Below are positions 36,601-46,601 of a stretch of DNA of 64,000 nucleotides, piece by piece (within the stretch, counting starts at the first letter, position 1; every line of letters begins with the position of its first letter). Made by a program: the position numbers and the translations under genes. Origin of the DNA: Verrucomicrobia bacterium Tous-C9LFEB. Its GTDB lineage: Bacteria; Verrucomicrobiota; Verrucomicrobiia; Methylacidiphilales; UBA1321. The notes beneath the pieces are model-generated. The model was not told the origin of the DNA. It was given only the letters and a program-made list of their open reading frames with translations, and did not search any database. Location: NCBI GenBank assembly GCA_002304345.1, contig NEUU01000001.1, positions 434,001 to 498,000 on the forward strand, written 5' to 3'.

Positions 36601-39600
36601 ACCAATCACCCCACCAACAAAAAGGGTGCCGAAGATCGTGCCACTATTGGTCGCATTTGTGACCACGCCTTCGTTATGGCCCGCAATACCACCCACCGCA
36701 ATGTAGCCGTTGATCAGGCCACTATTGAAGACGTCGCTCAGGGTACCCGAATTGTAACCGACAATGCCGCCTGTGATAACGGGTGAGAAGCCAGAGCCGG
36801 AAATCATACCGCTGTTCGTACTGTTGAGAATCGTCCCGGTGAGACTATTCGTTCCGGCGATGCCTCCGACATAAAGCGATCCCGTCACCGCGCCAACATT
36901 CACCGCGCCGCTGATGGTGCCATTGTTGATTCCAGCGATACCACCAATTCTACCCGCACCCATGACGATACCGCTATTCGTGCTACGGAGAATTTCACCC
37001 GCATTACTGCCTGCGATGCCACCGATCTGGCTACTGCCGGTGACTGTACCTTCGTTCACACTGCGCCGGATCACGCCCAAATTATTTCCCGCGATACCGC
37101 CCGCATAGGTATTGCCCTTAATGGCAGCGCTATTTGTGCTGAAAAGAATCTTGCCGCTGGCACTGTTGGTTCCAGCGATGCCACCGACATAAGTGGCACC
37201 TGTAACAAGGCCGATATTCACGCTCGAGGTAATCGTATCGTTATTGGAACCGGCAATACCACCAATGGAATAACTACCTGTGACCGTTCCCGAATTGGTA
37301 CTGCCATTGATCACAGCGAGATTACGTCCGACGATGCCACCAACTTCCGTGATTCCCAAAATGGTGCCGGCGTTGCTGCTGTTCGCAATCAATCCATTAG
37401 CCCCTTGTGAACCGCCCGCAATGCCGCCCACATAAGTCGAGCCGCTAATGGTGACGGTATTGAGAACGCTGGAGATACTGCCGTAGTTGCGACCGGAAAT
37501 GCCGCCGACATAAATAGTGCCAGCGACCAGACCCGAGTTCGTGCTGTTGGTCACAGATCCGTCCGTTTGGGACGCGCCCGCAATACCACCCGCGTAGGTT
37601 GTGCCCGTCACGCTGCCGGTATTGATGACCGCGGTGACCAATCCGTTATTGTCACCGATGATACCACCGATGTAACTGGAGCCGGTCACGGTACCGGAAT
37701 TTGTACTGGAATCAATCACTCCACTGCCCTGCGCACCAACCAAACCACCCACATAGCGATTGCCGGAAATCGCGCCCGTATTGGCACTGAAGAGGAGTGT
37801 GCTGCCGTCACTATTCCCAACAATACCACCGACGTAATTGCGTCCGCTCACCGTGCCTGTGTTGAGGCTGGAGCTGATCGTGCCGCTGCCGTTGTAGCCA
37901 GCAATGCCGCCCGTATTATCATTGCCGGTTACCCGGCCTGAATTCGTACTCCCTAAGATCGAAGCAAACAATTGGTAGCCCACGAGACCACCGGTATTAC
38001 TTTGGCCGACGACTCTGGAGATATTGGAGCTACCGCTCACGGTGGTGCCGAAATAAGAGCTGCCCACCAAGCCACCGACATTGGCACCACCATCCACGCG
38101 AGCCTTGTTGACGCTATTGATAATCATCGAGGTCAGCGTGGCGTTGCCGCTTACGCCATTCGCGTAACCAACCAGACCGCCGGTATTCAGTCCGGAACCA
38201 AAGATACGCTCCGAATTGGTGCTGCCAAAGAACAGGGTTGCAAAGGCATATCCGGCCAGGCCGCCGACATTATCCACACCGCTCACGGTGGCTGTATTCC
38301 GGCTATTCGTGATCGTGGAAATATACGCGTAGCCCACGATACCGCCCGTATTGGAAGCCGTGCCGACAACCAAACCACTGTTGCTACTATTCAAGATCCG
38401 GCTCTGCCACGTCTCGCCTACAATACCTCCCGTGTTCCCGGCCCCGGTCACCGCACCTGAATTATAGCCACTTGAGATCGTCGTCACACCCGCAAAACCA
38501 GCGATACCGCCGGCTTGGCTGGCACCGGAAATGACTCCGCTGTTGGTGGAGAAAACCACCGTGGAAGCAGTCAAAGTACCTGCAATGCCACCGACGCCTG
38601 TCGCACCCGAGATCGAGCCAGAATTGGTGCTACGGCTGATGAGCACTTCCGCACCTTGACCAACCACGCCACCCACAAAAGAGGACCCAGTGACGGTTCC
38701 AAGATTGGCGCTGACACTGATCGCGCTCTGATACGCATTGCCGATGAGACCTCCGACATAGTTACCTGTGGCGATCACTGTTCCAAAATTCCTGCTGGCA
38801 GTAACCGTACCCTGCAAATCCTGACCAATCAAACCACCCACGTAGTCGGCGCCGCTGACGGTGCCGGTGTTGATCACACCGCTGAGCGTGCTCGGATCAT
38901 TGTAACCGACGATGCCACCCACATTGGCATTACCCGTCACCGAACCAGAATTGCTGCTGTCCAAGATCGTACCGTTTTCATTGTACCCAATGAGCCCGCC
39001 CGTGTAATCCACACCGATGACCGCGCCCGAGTTGTAGCTGTTCGTAATGGTAAGACCGGTGGCGAAACCAACCAACCCACCGATCTGATAACCGTTGGTG
39101 GTGAGGATCGTCGCGCTATTGGAAAAATTAGAAATCACCGCCCCATTGGAAGCATAGCCGACCGCGCCACCCACGTCGGCGTTTCCGCTAACCGTACCAG
39201 TGAAGTGCGAAGCATTGTTGATCGAGCCGCCCTGCATGCGCCCGATGAATCCACCGACATTTATGTTCCCATCGACAGCGCCCGAAGTCGCCACATTGTA
39301 GACCATGGAATTCGTTGCGGTACCGATCAGTCCGCCCGTCGCACCACCCCTACCTGTCACGGCAACAGCGGTCGACAAGGCGCTAATCGTAACGGTATCG
39401 GCGTATCCAATCAACCCGCCCGCATCTCCCCCCGTGCTCTTCACGATTCCCGCCACACCGACACCGCCATTCAATATGGTACCAAACCCCTTACCAATAG
39501 CCCCACCGATATTCGAGATTCCGTTCACGTCGACATTCACAGTGAGGGAGCTGTAACTGCCCGTCGTATCGTAACCAGTCACACCACCCACTGAATCGCC

Positions 39601-42600
39601 GCCACTCATCGTGGCGGTGATGCTTCCCCCAACAATATTGCCGTTCGTGCTCGTACCGATCGCGCCACCCACGTTGTTACTGCCCGTTATCGTCGCCGTG
39701 ACGTTGACGCCACTGAATGAGCCGCCCGTGTTTGCGCCTGCGAGACCACCGATGTAATCGGTACCAATCACATATCCGCTGAAGGAGGAACCGTTGATGA
39801 AAACGGACGTTGCGGATCCAATGAGACCGCCCACATAATTAGCGCCCGAAACTGTGCCCGTCGCGTAGACACCAGCCAACGTCCCCGTACCTGCACCCAC
39901 AATGCCACCAACGTAATTGCCCGTGGCCGAGACCGTCGCGCTGGCGGAAGAACCACCAAATTGTCCGCCATCGTTGTATCCAACCAGACCGCCCACATTG
40001 TCCGCACCACTCACCGTGCCGGTGAAGTAGCCGCCGCCAATATAGCCGCCCGTATTATATCCAATTAATCCACCCACATAGCTGCCCGATCCTGATACAG
40101 TTCCAGAGGCGGCATTACTGCCCAGCGTGATACTGCCGTTATAAGAACCAATCAAACCGCCTATGTACGAGGTGCCCGTTACCGTTCCGGTAAAGACATT
40201 GCTATTGATCGAACCGCTCGTGGCGTACCCAGCAAGACCGCCGACATTTTGCACGCCGGAAATCGTTCCAGAAACCGTGTTGGCGTTGATGTTGCCATTG
40301 TCCGAATAGCCGATGATACCCCCAATATAGTCCCCGCCCGCAACCGTCACGCTGGACGTATTATTGCTCACCGAGGAATTGGTTCCCGTGCCCACCAGAC
40401 CACCCACATAGGTTGTTCCGAAAATGGATCCACTGACGCTATTCGCCGAAATGGAACCAAGCGATGCTCCCGCGATTCCACCCACATGAGTCGCTCCCGT
40501 CACTGTGACAACGGCCAGATTATTGTAAATACCACCACCATTTTGCAGACCGGCAAAGCCACCCACATTGTTACTACCCGAAACCGTTACCGTGAGGACG
40601 TTATTGACCAGATTGCTGCTTGAATCCATGGAGCCAGCGAGAGCGCCCACAAAATCATTTCCGGAAACCGTCGCGGTGACGTTCGAGTACTGAAGGGTCG
40701 TCCCAGCCAAATAGCCAACGGCACCTGCAACCAAGTCCGTTCCCACCACCGTCCCGGTATAGGTATTTTGCGCAACGCTTGAATTCGTCGCCGCACCCAC
40801 CATACCGCCAGCCTGCGTCCCCGTCGCTGTCACCGAGACCGTAGCCGTCGTCAGATAAATGCTTGCACCTACAGCTGCCCCCACCATGCCACCAACCGCG
40901 TTCACGCCGGAGACAGAACCGGTAACTCCCGAGTTCGTGATGGTTCCGCTATTCAAATACCCAATCAATCCGCCGACATACGTGTCGCCGCTCACCGCGC
41001 CAGTGTTGAGCACATTCGATACGAGTGAGCTGTCGTTCCAGCCAACGATACCACCGGTGTAGCTGCCAGTGCCAATCACTTTGTCGCTATTGGAGCTGTT
41101 TGTAATAAAGCCCGAATTTTTCGCCGCGATACCGGCAACATAATCGGTGCCGCTGATCGTCCCCGTGTTAGCGACCCCATCGATTGTTCCGACGTTGGTT
41201 CCGGTAACGCCACCGACGTAGTAAATGCCACTGACTTGCCCCGCATTGCGGCTGCCCCCAGTGATCATGCCCGTGCTATTATTCCAACCCACCAAACCGC
41301 CGGTGAAACTGCCAGTACCATTCACCGCCGCATAATTGCTGCTATTGGTCACCATGTTGTCATTGCGACCGATCAAGCCTCCCGTATTGAACGAACCTGT
41401 CGTGGTGACAATGCCGCTCGTTGTATTGACACTGTCAATGATTGTCCCGGAGTTCCGGCCGACCAAGCCGCCGATATTATTTCCACCCGTGGCCGTCACA
41501 GCGGCGTAATTGACCGCATTGGAAAGCGTGCTGTTATTGATACCCACCAAGCCGCCGACATTCACGGAATCTGTGGTAGTGACCGTGCTGCTAATGGAAT
41601 TCACCAAGCCGCTGATCGTGCCCGCATTGAACCCGATCAAACCGCCTATGGCCAGTCCACCCGTGGCGACGACCGCGGCATAATTCGCACTGTTGCTCAC
41701 CGTGCCGGAGTTGGTCCCGACCAAACCACCCACATAGCTGGCCCCGATACCCGTTACCGTAGCGCCGGCACTATTTGTGCCACTCACAATAAAGCCAGTG
41801 TTATTACCGACGAGACCGCCAATCATCTGACCGCCCGTGCTGGTAACTGTTCCCGTATTGAGACCACCGCTGAGCGTGCCCCGGTTGTAGCCGACCAAGC
41901 CACCGGCATTCGACTGACCCGCGCCGATCTGTACCGCGCCGCTATTAGCGACGTTGATCACCGAAGAAAGCGAATCGCTCCCGCCCGCGACACCGCCGAC
42001 ATTACTGCCCGTCGCGAGGACTGTGGCGCTGTTGGTGCTTGCGGTCACGATGCCCACATTGGCGCTCAGTCCCGCAATGCCACCGACATTCGTGAATCCA
42101 CTGACGGTGCCCGTATTGACGGTGCCACTGATCGTGCTGCGGTAATTATATCCAACGATGCCGCCCACTTGATTTCCGGTTCCGGAGATTATGCCGCTGT
42201 TGGTGCTGTTCGCGACGACGCTATCGTATGCCGCGAGACCGACGATACCACCAACCATGGTTCCCCCGGTGACCACCGCCAGATTGGACGCAATCTGAAT
42301 ACTGGATGTATTGGAATACCCGGCGATGCCGCCCACGTATATGGAGCCCGTAACCATCGAACCGCTGGCAGCGGTCACATGACTGATCGTACTCGATCCG
42401 GCATAACCCACGATACCACCAGCGAAGCTTCCCGTCGCCTTAACCGCGCCCGTGTTGGTCGCGTTCGAGAGGGCCGTCGCATTCATTCCACCAATAATAC
42501 CGCCCGCCGAGTTATTACTATCGACGGCCCCAGTGTTCGCGACAAACGAAACGGTGGAGAGCCAGCTATTCCCGATAATTCCACCCGCATAAGCGGCAAA

Positions 42601-45600
42601 CGCATCCAGAAGGGCCAAGATATGCCCCGAGTTGGTGCTCTGGGTGATAACGCCTTGATGATCGTATCCGACGATACCACCTACATTACCCCATCCGCTC
42701 ACGGTCGAATTATTCACAGCGCCGGAAACAGTGCCCGCTTCTCCATAACCAACGATGCCTCCAATATCGGTCAAGTAACCACTGACGACGCCACTATTCG
42801 TCACGTTCGTCACGGTGCCACCGTCATTGCGTCCAGCGATACCGCCCACCTGGCTCATTCCCGACACCGCGCTATTATTGGAACTGCTGCGGATCGCGCC
42901 TCCATAGTTGGCACCCACGAGACCGCCGAGATTCTGTCCACCGCTTGAGGTAATGATCGCGTAGTTGGAGCCGTTCGTCACCGTGCCGGTGTTGTGCCCG
43001 ACCAAGCCGCCGACGTCTGTCGAATAGGTGGTCGTGACCGTACCACTGACAGAATTAATGCTGCCGCTGATCGTACCGTCGTTCCAACCAGCCACGCCGC
43101 CAATGTAATTCTGGGACGTCGCGGTCAAGGCGCCGTTATTGACGCTATTCACAATCGTGCTGGCGGTCGCATTGTAACCGGCGATGCCGCCGACATAACT
43201 GCCCGTCGCGAGGATGGTGCCACTGTTGCTGCTGCCGGTGATCACTCCCGTCTGAGTGTTCACGCCTGCGATGCCCCCCACATAATGACCGCCGGTGACG
43301 CTACCAGCATTGAAGCTATTGCTCACCGTGCCAAAATTCCGCCCCGTAATGCCGCCGGTATTGGTTCCACCTGTCGCAGTCACCGCCGCGTAATTGGTGC
43401 TGCCGAATATCAAATCTCCCGCTGTATAGGACTGACCATTCCGACCAACCAAACCACCAACATCGTTCGATCCGGTCGTCGTCACAGTCGCGCTTGCCGC
43501 ATTGACGCTGGCAATGATCGATCCGCCTTCGCCGAGACCGACCAAGCCACCGATCAGATCACCACCCGTGGCCGTGACAGCAGCGTAGTTCGTGCTGTTG
43601 GTCAGCGTGTAGGCATTATCACCAATCAAACCACCCACCTGATATGTATTCGTCGTCGTGACTGTACCCGTAACGGCATTGGAGCTTCCCTTTACCGTCC
43701 CGATATTAACACCAACCAGACCGCCAATGTTACTACCATTCTGAGCCGTCAACGCACCCGCGTTCGAACTGTCGAGCACGTAACCAAAGTTCGCTCCCAC
43801 CAATCCACCGACCATGAAAGAATCCGCGATAACGAGATTACCACTGATGGAATTAATGCTGGCGGAAAGCGTGCCGTCGTTCTGGCCGACCAAACCACCG
43901 ATGTAAGAAGCCCCCGCCGAGACACTCAGCGTGCCGTTGTTGACACTATTTAGTACCGACCCGCTACCCGCGTTGTGTCCGACAACTCCGCCGATATAGC
44001 TGCTACCGTTAGCCGTGACTCCGCCTGCGTTGGAACTATTGGAGACAGTGCCGTAGTTATATCCAGCCACGCCTGCAACCCTACTAGAGGCAGTGGCGAT
44101 AACCGCGCCGACATTCACACTATTACGGATCACGCCAGCAGTATCGTTATACCCGACAAGACCACCAAAATTAGAATTCTGGTTGGCGAGGATCGTGCCC
44201 GCGTTGGAGCTCGACGATACCAGCCCGCTATTGGAACCGACGATGCCGCCGAAATTCATAGCACCGGTCGCACCGCTGATCGTGGCAATGTTATAGCTTC
44301 CTGTAATGGTTCCCGTGTTGCCACCCGCGATGCCACCAACGCGCGTACTCCCCGTCACCGATCCACCGGTGTTGGCGACGTTGCTAATCCAACTACTATC
44401 TGCAGTGCCCACAAGAGCCCCGACTAAATCGGAACCAACGATGGTTGCATTGGCGAGAGTGAGGTTCGACACGGTGGAGTTCAGAATCGCCCCGAATAAA
44501 CCGATGCGATCCTCCGAGGGGCGGTTAATGTAAAGTCCGCTAATTGAGTACGTGCCGCCGTTGAATGTGCCCGTGAAAGCACCTGAGACGGTACCGATCG
44601 GAACAAATCCCAAGCCGCCATTCCAGTTTACGGTACTGCTCGCATTGATATTCCCGCCGAGAATATACGAGAACGTGAGGGGCGAATAGGCGACACCTTG
44701 CAGTCCGTATACATCCATCAATACGAAAGGATCACCGACAGCGCCGGTACCACCCGCAGCGCGGAGAAATTGCGCATTGGCCCCGTTGACGCTGAAATGA
44801 GTGAGGGCGGTAAATCCCGGCAAGCTTCCGCTGTTCTGTGCCCAGCGACCTTGGGCGAGCGCGAAGCTATTCACATAAAGAGCCCCCGTCGCGAAAATCG
44901 AAGTTCCCACAGCATTGGAATTCGTGGCGCTCAAAATCAAGCCGCCGTTCGTCGCGGTAATCGTGCCGTCCAGCGTGATGGTGTGTCCCGCCGAAAGCGT
45001 GAGCGTGGTCGCCGCCGACCAATCGAGCGCGGCAGCCGCTTGCAGCGTTAACGTTTCCGTCAGTCCATCGAGAGAGTCCGCTGTCGTGATGGTGAGATTA
45101 CTCAAGGCCAGTTGGGCGTTGACCCAGCCATCATTGAAAACATTGAAGGTGCCACCCGGAGCAGTATTGGCCCCAGCCTGAATGATTACCGAACCCGGAT
45201 CGATGAGGAGCGAGCCGAAAGCACCCTGATCCGCGCTCAAATCGACATGGCCGGAAATCGCCACGTCGCGATAACCGCTCAACTCCACAAATCCCCCATC
45301 GCCACCAAGTTGGCCGCCGCGCGCCGAACCTGTTCCGTTGAAGATCAGCGAGTTGGTCGCGATGATCGCTGCCATACCGCCAGAGCCATTCCCTTCGCCG
45401 TCGACGTCAAATGAGGAACCCACAGCGAACTCGATGTCCTGCGCCTTGACGCTGATGTCGCCACCCTTGCCGTTCGACTTCTTCGCGACAAGACTGCCCG
45501 TATTGAGGATTTTTCCACCACTCGCTGCGAGAATGATCTTTCCGCCCACGTTCGCCACGCCTGTCGCGCGAATGGTTCCGCCGTTATTAATCGCCAACGC

Positions 45601-46332
45601 GTACGCATTTCCTCCCGCCGCTTTCAGCTCTACCTGCGCCGCGCGAATCGCCCCCATGTTATTGACCGCACCATTCGAACCCGCCGAAATAAAGAGCCGT
45701 TCGTCACCCTGCTGCTGCAGCCAGACATCGTGACCGCCAGCCAGTCCGATCGTGCCATTGGGCGCGGTGATGGTTCCTTCGTTGGACACCTGCGAGGCGA
45801 TCATGATCACGTTTCCACCAATGGCCGTGATATTGCCCTTGTTGACGATCGAGGCATTGGAATCGCCCACGAAATGGAGATTCCCACCTCCCATGAACTG
45901 GTTGTTGTCGATGTCGAGAGTGGAAGCCACAAAACCGCCCGTGTTGATCGTCGCTCCTGCGCCGATCAAAATACCGTTGGCATTGATCAGGAAGACCTGA
46001 CCGTTGGACTGCAAGGAACCGTAGATCGCCGAGAGATTGCCGCCCGTCACGCGATTCAGCACCGCGCTGCTCGCGTCGGGTTGCAGGAACTTGGTCAATT
46101 CACCCAGACCAATCGAGAAGCCTTGCCAGTTGATGATCGCGCGCGAACTATTCTGCGTGACAGTCACCGTGCTGCCAGCCGTGTTGATACTCGCACTGCC
46201 ACCCACGACTTCGCCGCCCGTCGGGTTGGCCAGAGCCAGCGAAGGCGCTAAATGCCACGATAAAAAAAGAACGAACAGAATGGCATTGCCCAGTCGTCTG
46301 CAATTAGCTGCATGTCTTTTCTTTACCGGCAT
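33649..46332 (-). CDS. Giant two-partner-secretion-type adhesin with about 130 GLUG-like repeats
   Basis: The encoded protein has 4227 residues. A long signal peptide (about residues 1-36, ending SLALA) precedes a filamentous-haemagglutinin N-terminal secretion domain. Key strings there are NPTGGEVVGGSA, INWQGFSIGLGEL, FLINANGILIG and VSNEGTITAPNG, covering about 40-300. A further FHA-like region leads at about 600 into consecutive VGGIVGxNxGTIxxSxNxGxVxG repeats of about 27 residues. The end (GWDFTPGTGIWGI...YPFFQWQ) is the usual terminal cap, then about 95 non-repeat residues. No beta-barrel, LPxTG or PEP-CTERM anchor is present, and no TpsB transporter gene lies in the window. The start at 46332 is supported by the ribosome site GGGGGAA. 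Such proteins mediate adhesion or contact. Confidence 0.93.
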   Translation of the reverse strand: MPVKKRHAANCRRLGNAILFVLFLSWHLAPSLALANPTGGEVVGGSASINTAGSTVTVTQNSSRAIINWQGFSIGLGELTKFLQPDASSAVLNRVTGGNLSAIYGSLQSNGQVFLINANGILIGAGATINTGGFVASTLDIDNNQFMGGGNLHFVGDSNASIVNKGNITAIGGNVIMIASQVSNEGTITAPNGTIGLAGGHDVWLQQQGDERLFISAGSNGAVNNMGAIRAAQVELKAAGGNAYALAINNGGTIRATGVANVGGKIILAASGGKILNTGSLVAKKSNGKGGDISVKAQDIEFAVGSSFDVDGEGNGSGGMAAIIATNSLIFNGTGSARGGQLGGDGGFVELSGYRDVAISGHVDLSADQGAFGSLLIDPGSVIIQAGANTAPGGTFNVFNDGWVNAQLALSNLTITTADSLDGLTETLTLQAAAALDWSAATTLTLSAGHTITLDGTITATNGGLILSATNSNAVGTSIFATGALYVNSFALAQGRWAQNSGSLPGFTALTHFSVNGANAQFLRAAGGTGAVGDPFVLMDVYGLQGVAYSPLTFSYILGGNINASSTVNWNGGLGFVPIGTVSGAFTGTFNGGTYSISGLYINRPSEDRIGLFGAILNSTVSNLTLANATIVGSDLVGALVGTADSSWISNVANTGGSVTGSTRVGGIAGGNTGTITGSYNIATISGATGAMNFGGIVGSNSGLVSSSSNAGTILANQNSNFGGLVGYNDTAGVIRNSVNVGAVIATASSRVAGVAGYNYGTVSNSSNAGGVTANGSSYIGGVVGHNAGSGSVLNSVNNGTLSVSAGASYIGGLVGQNDGTLSASINSISGNLVIADSFMVGGLVGANFGYVLDSSNAGALTAQNGSNIGGLVGVNIGTVKGSSNAVTGTVTTTNTYQVGGLIGDNAYTLTNSTNYAAVTATGGDLIGGLVGLGEGGSIIASVNAASATVTTTGSNDVGGLVGRNGQSYTAGDLIFGSTNYAAVTATGGTNTGGITGRNFGTVSNSFNAGSVTGGHYVGGIAGVNTQTGVITGSSNSGTILATGSYVGGIAGYNATASTIVNSVNNGALTATSQNYIGGVAGWNDGTISGSINSVSGTVTTTYSTDVGGLVGHNTGTVTNGSNYAIITSSGGQNLGGLVGANYGGAIRSSSNNSAVSGMSQVGGIAGRNDGGTVTNVTNSGVVSGYLTDIGGIVGYGEAGTVSGAVNNSTVSGWGNVGGIVGYDHQGVITQSTNSGHILALLDAFAAYAGGIIGNSWLSTVSFVANTGAVDSNNSAGGIIGGMNATALSNATNTGAVKATGSFAGGIVGYAGSSTISHVTAASGSMVTGSIYVGGIAGYSNTSSIQIASNLAVVTGGTMVGGIVGLAAYDSVVANSTNSGIISGTGNQVGGIVGYNYRSTISGTVNTGTVSGFTNVGGIAGLSANVGIVTASTNSATVLATGSNVGGVAGGSDSLSSVINVANSGAVQIGAGQSNAGGLVGYNRGTLSGGLNTGTVTSTGGQMIGGLVGNNTGFIVSGTNSAGATVTGIGASYVGGLVGTNSGTVSNSANYAAVVATGGLAIGGLIGFNAGTISGLVNSISSTVTTTDSVNVGGLVGINNSTLSNAVNYAAVTATGGNNIGGLVGRNSGTIIDSVNTTSGIVTTTGSFNTGGLIGRNDNMVTNSSNYAAVNGTGSFTGGLVGWNNSTGMITGGSRNAGQVSGIYYVGGVTGTNVGTIDGVANTGTISGTDYVAGIAAKNSGFITNSSNSDKVIGTGSYTGGIVGWNDSSLVSNVLNTGAVSGDTYVGGLIGYLNSGTITNSGVTGSVSGVNAVGGMVGAAVGASIYLTTATVSVTATGTQAGGMVGAATNSSVAQNTYTGTVVGTDLVAGAVGYLAGTTLQYSNVTATVSGNDFVGALAGSMDSSSNLVNNVLTVTVSGSNNVGGFAGLQNGGGIYNNLAVVTVTGATHVGGIAGASLGSISANSVSGSIFGTTYVGGLVGTGTNSSVSNNTSSVTVAGGDYIGGIIGYSDNGNINANTVSGTISGVQNVGGLAGYATSGSINSNVFTGTVTGTSYIGGLIGSYNGSITLGSNAASGTVSGSGSYVGGLIGYNTGGYIGGGYFTGTVSGADNVGGLVGYNDGGQFGGSSASATVSATGNYVGGIVGAGTGTLAGVYATGTVSGANYVGGLIGSATSVFINGSSFSGYVIGTDYIGGLAGANTGGSFSGVNVTATITGSNNVGGAIGTSTNGNIVGGSITATMSGGDSVGGVTGYDTTGSYSSLTVNVDVNGISNIGGAIGKGFGTILNGGVGVAGIVKSTGGDAGGLIGYADTVTISALSTAVAVTGRGGATGGLIGTATNSMVYNVATSGAVDGNINVGGFIGRMQGGSINNASHFTGTVSGNADVGGAVGYASNGAVISNFSNSATILTTNGYQIGGLVGFATGLTITNSYNSGAVIGVDYTGGLIGYNENGTILDSSNSGSVTGNANVGGIVGYNDPSTLSGVINTGTVSGADYVGGLIGQDLQGTVTASRNFGTVIATGNYVGGLIGNAYQSAISVSANLGTVTGSSFVGGVVGQGAEVLISRSTNSGSISGATGVGGIAGTLTASTVVFSTNSGVISGASQAGGIAGFAGVTTISSGYNSGAVTGAGNTGGIVGETWQSRILNSSNSGLVVGTASNTGGIVGYAYISTITNSRNTATVSGVDNVGGLAGYAFATLFFGSTNSERIFGSGLNTGGLVGYANGVSGNATLTSMIINSVNKARVDGGANVGGLVGSSYFGTTVSGSSNISRVVGQSNTGGLVGYQLFASILGSTNSGRVTGNDNTGGIAGYNGSGTISSSLNTGTVSGRNYVGGIVGNSDGSTLLFSANTGAISGNRYVGGLVGAQGSGVIDSSTNSGTVTGSSYIGGIIGDNNGLVTAVINTGSVTGTTYAGGIAGASQTDGSVTNSTNSGLVAGTIYVGGISGRNYGSISSVLNTVTISGSTYVGGIAGGSQGANGLIANSSNAGTILGITEVGGIVGRNLAVINGSTNSGTVTGSYSIGGIAGSNNDTITSSVNIGLVTGATYVGGIAGTNSASGKILFSTNSAAIKGNTYAGGIAGNNLGVIRRSVNEGTVTGSSQIGGIAGSNAGEILRSTNSGIVMGAGRIGGIAGINNGTISGAVNVGAVTGSLYVGGIAGTNSLTGTILNSTNSGMISGSGFSPVITGGIVGYNSGTLSDVFNSGLINGYIAVGGIAGHNEGVVTNATNSGTIFGTLFVGGVIGEVAAGTMSGLVNTGAVTGDDAVGGLIGSISDISWFSDSTNSGIVNGTSNVGGGVGSIYAGTMSGIVNKGAVMGSTYSGGIAGFNDGGWIENNTNRGDVSGIEDTGGIVGYNYSGTVTNSTNRSTVSGIVNTGGIAGHNSGLVSDNQNRGTVNGDTNTGGIVGANDGGSIVRGVNRGTVSGAINIGGIAGVNTNSGTIASSTNHGTITGGSILGGVVGLNYFSTVTDSRNSADILTTTSLVGGIAGQNEGGSVLASRNTGSVSGDTYIGGVAGFNTNGGFIANSTNSGEITVSGDYAGGIVGVNQASTISGVLNTGTISGSQYIGGIAGLSTNSGYILDSTNRGTVSGAQVIGGVVGYNHYSTVSGVVNSGAVMGATYTGGIVGANVNSTIIDSLNRGAVTGSAIVAGVAALNFNSTIVSSTNEGTITGDQNTGGIAGRNSGSTLSGVVNSGRIVGLANVGGIAGQSINGSYILSSTNSGRVRGDSGYSENIGGIVGVLIDSTVSDVLNTRTVSGVYVVGGIVGVATNSTILAVANNAVVRGESGIGGLIGDLENSTLISSLNTANVLGIRSGNTAIGGLVGAAGTNSAIIASGNTGAVSGEGMVGGLVGTTLEAFIITSSSSGTVTGFYLVGGLVGGASYSAIINSTASGAVTGRPSSALIGGLVGLNDSGTISGSIATGAVSGEGAVGGLVGLNMGTISMSAATGSVTGTSYATGGLIGANGGGTVNYSTASGAVNGAYDVGGLIGENYGGILYQVASTGAVTGGDVVGGLLGYNDSASVVSEAYSTGAVNGTSNVGGLVGYNEGSITHAYSTGRVTAITAAGGFAGYNSGIVTGSFFDFQASGTTIGVGLGSAVGITGQPTAYMRDKTIFVNAGWDFTPGTGIWGIEIVGNLAKNNGYPFFQWQNLPLEPMTPTPAIPVVIDFSIFQQFIAQYDFLHRYNQWEIDLTAQNTRNVADHGKMSYSGKRPSILSVIAYGSSYGQ
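34060..44520 (-). repeat. Coding tandem repeat array (GLUG-type units)
   Basis: Roughly 10.5 kb of the adhesin gene consists of imperfect repeats of about 27 codons. The estimate of about 130 units comes from length divided by period. The protein pattern is strong (VGGLVG, STNSGTVTG, GIAG), while the DNA copies differ at many synonymous positions, so the array is old or under protein-level selection rather than freshly duplicated. Long open frames appear on the opposite strand as a by-product. Confidence 0.9.
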
Positions 46333-46601
46333 GGTTCCCCCTGTTTTTGATTCCAATCTTTGTAGGCGTGAATAGCCTTTCTCGCGGCTTCAAATCAACC
46401 CAATCCTGAACGGACGCAAATTAGAGAAAACCATACGTAAATACAAGCCACTCAAAACGAATGGCTTACAATATAAGAATGCCTCACTTAAAATCCCCAT
46501 TAATGAAGCGTAGCTAATTATTAAAAATCGCAAACTAATGAGCGACAGGCAATTAATCGCACTCGAATTGGAAAGGAAATCACCCCCTCAGGAGCAAGTT
46601 T
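46333..46601 (-). promoter_or_regulatory. Upstream region of the adhesin gene
   Basis: This AT-rich stretch should hold the adhesin promoter. A GGGGGAA ribosome site is at 46337-46345 on the minus strand. An inverted repeat AAGCCA / TGGCTT (46445-46450 and 46462-46467, 11-base spacer) could be a regulator site. No coding frame with family features is seen. Confidence 0.4.

Noticed and set aside
41236-42948. 570-residue open frame on the plus strand inside the adhesin gene
   Set aside because: It lies antisense to the GLUG repeats and its protein is a low-complexity mix of Thr, Asp, Arg and Ala caused by the repeat codons; many such frames occur across the array.
33649-46332. CRISPR or satellite array suspected from the dense repeats
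   Set aside because: The repeats are 27-codon protein units in an open frame with synonymous variation, with no conserved direct repeat and spacer structure.
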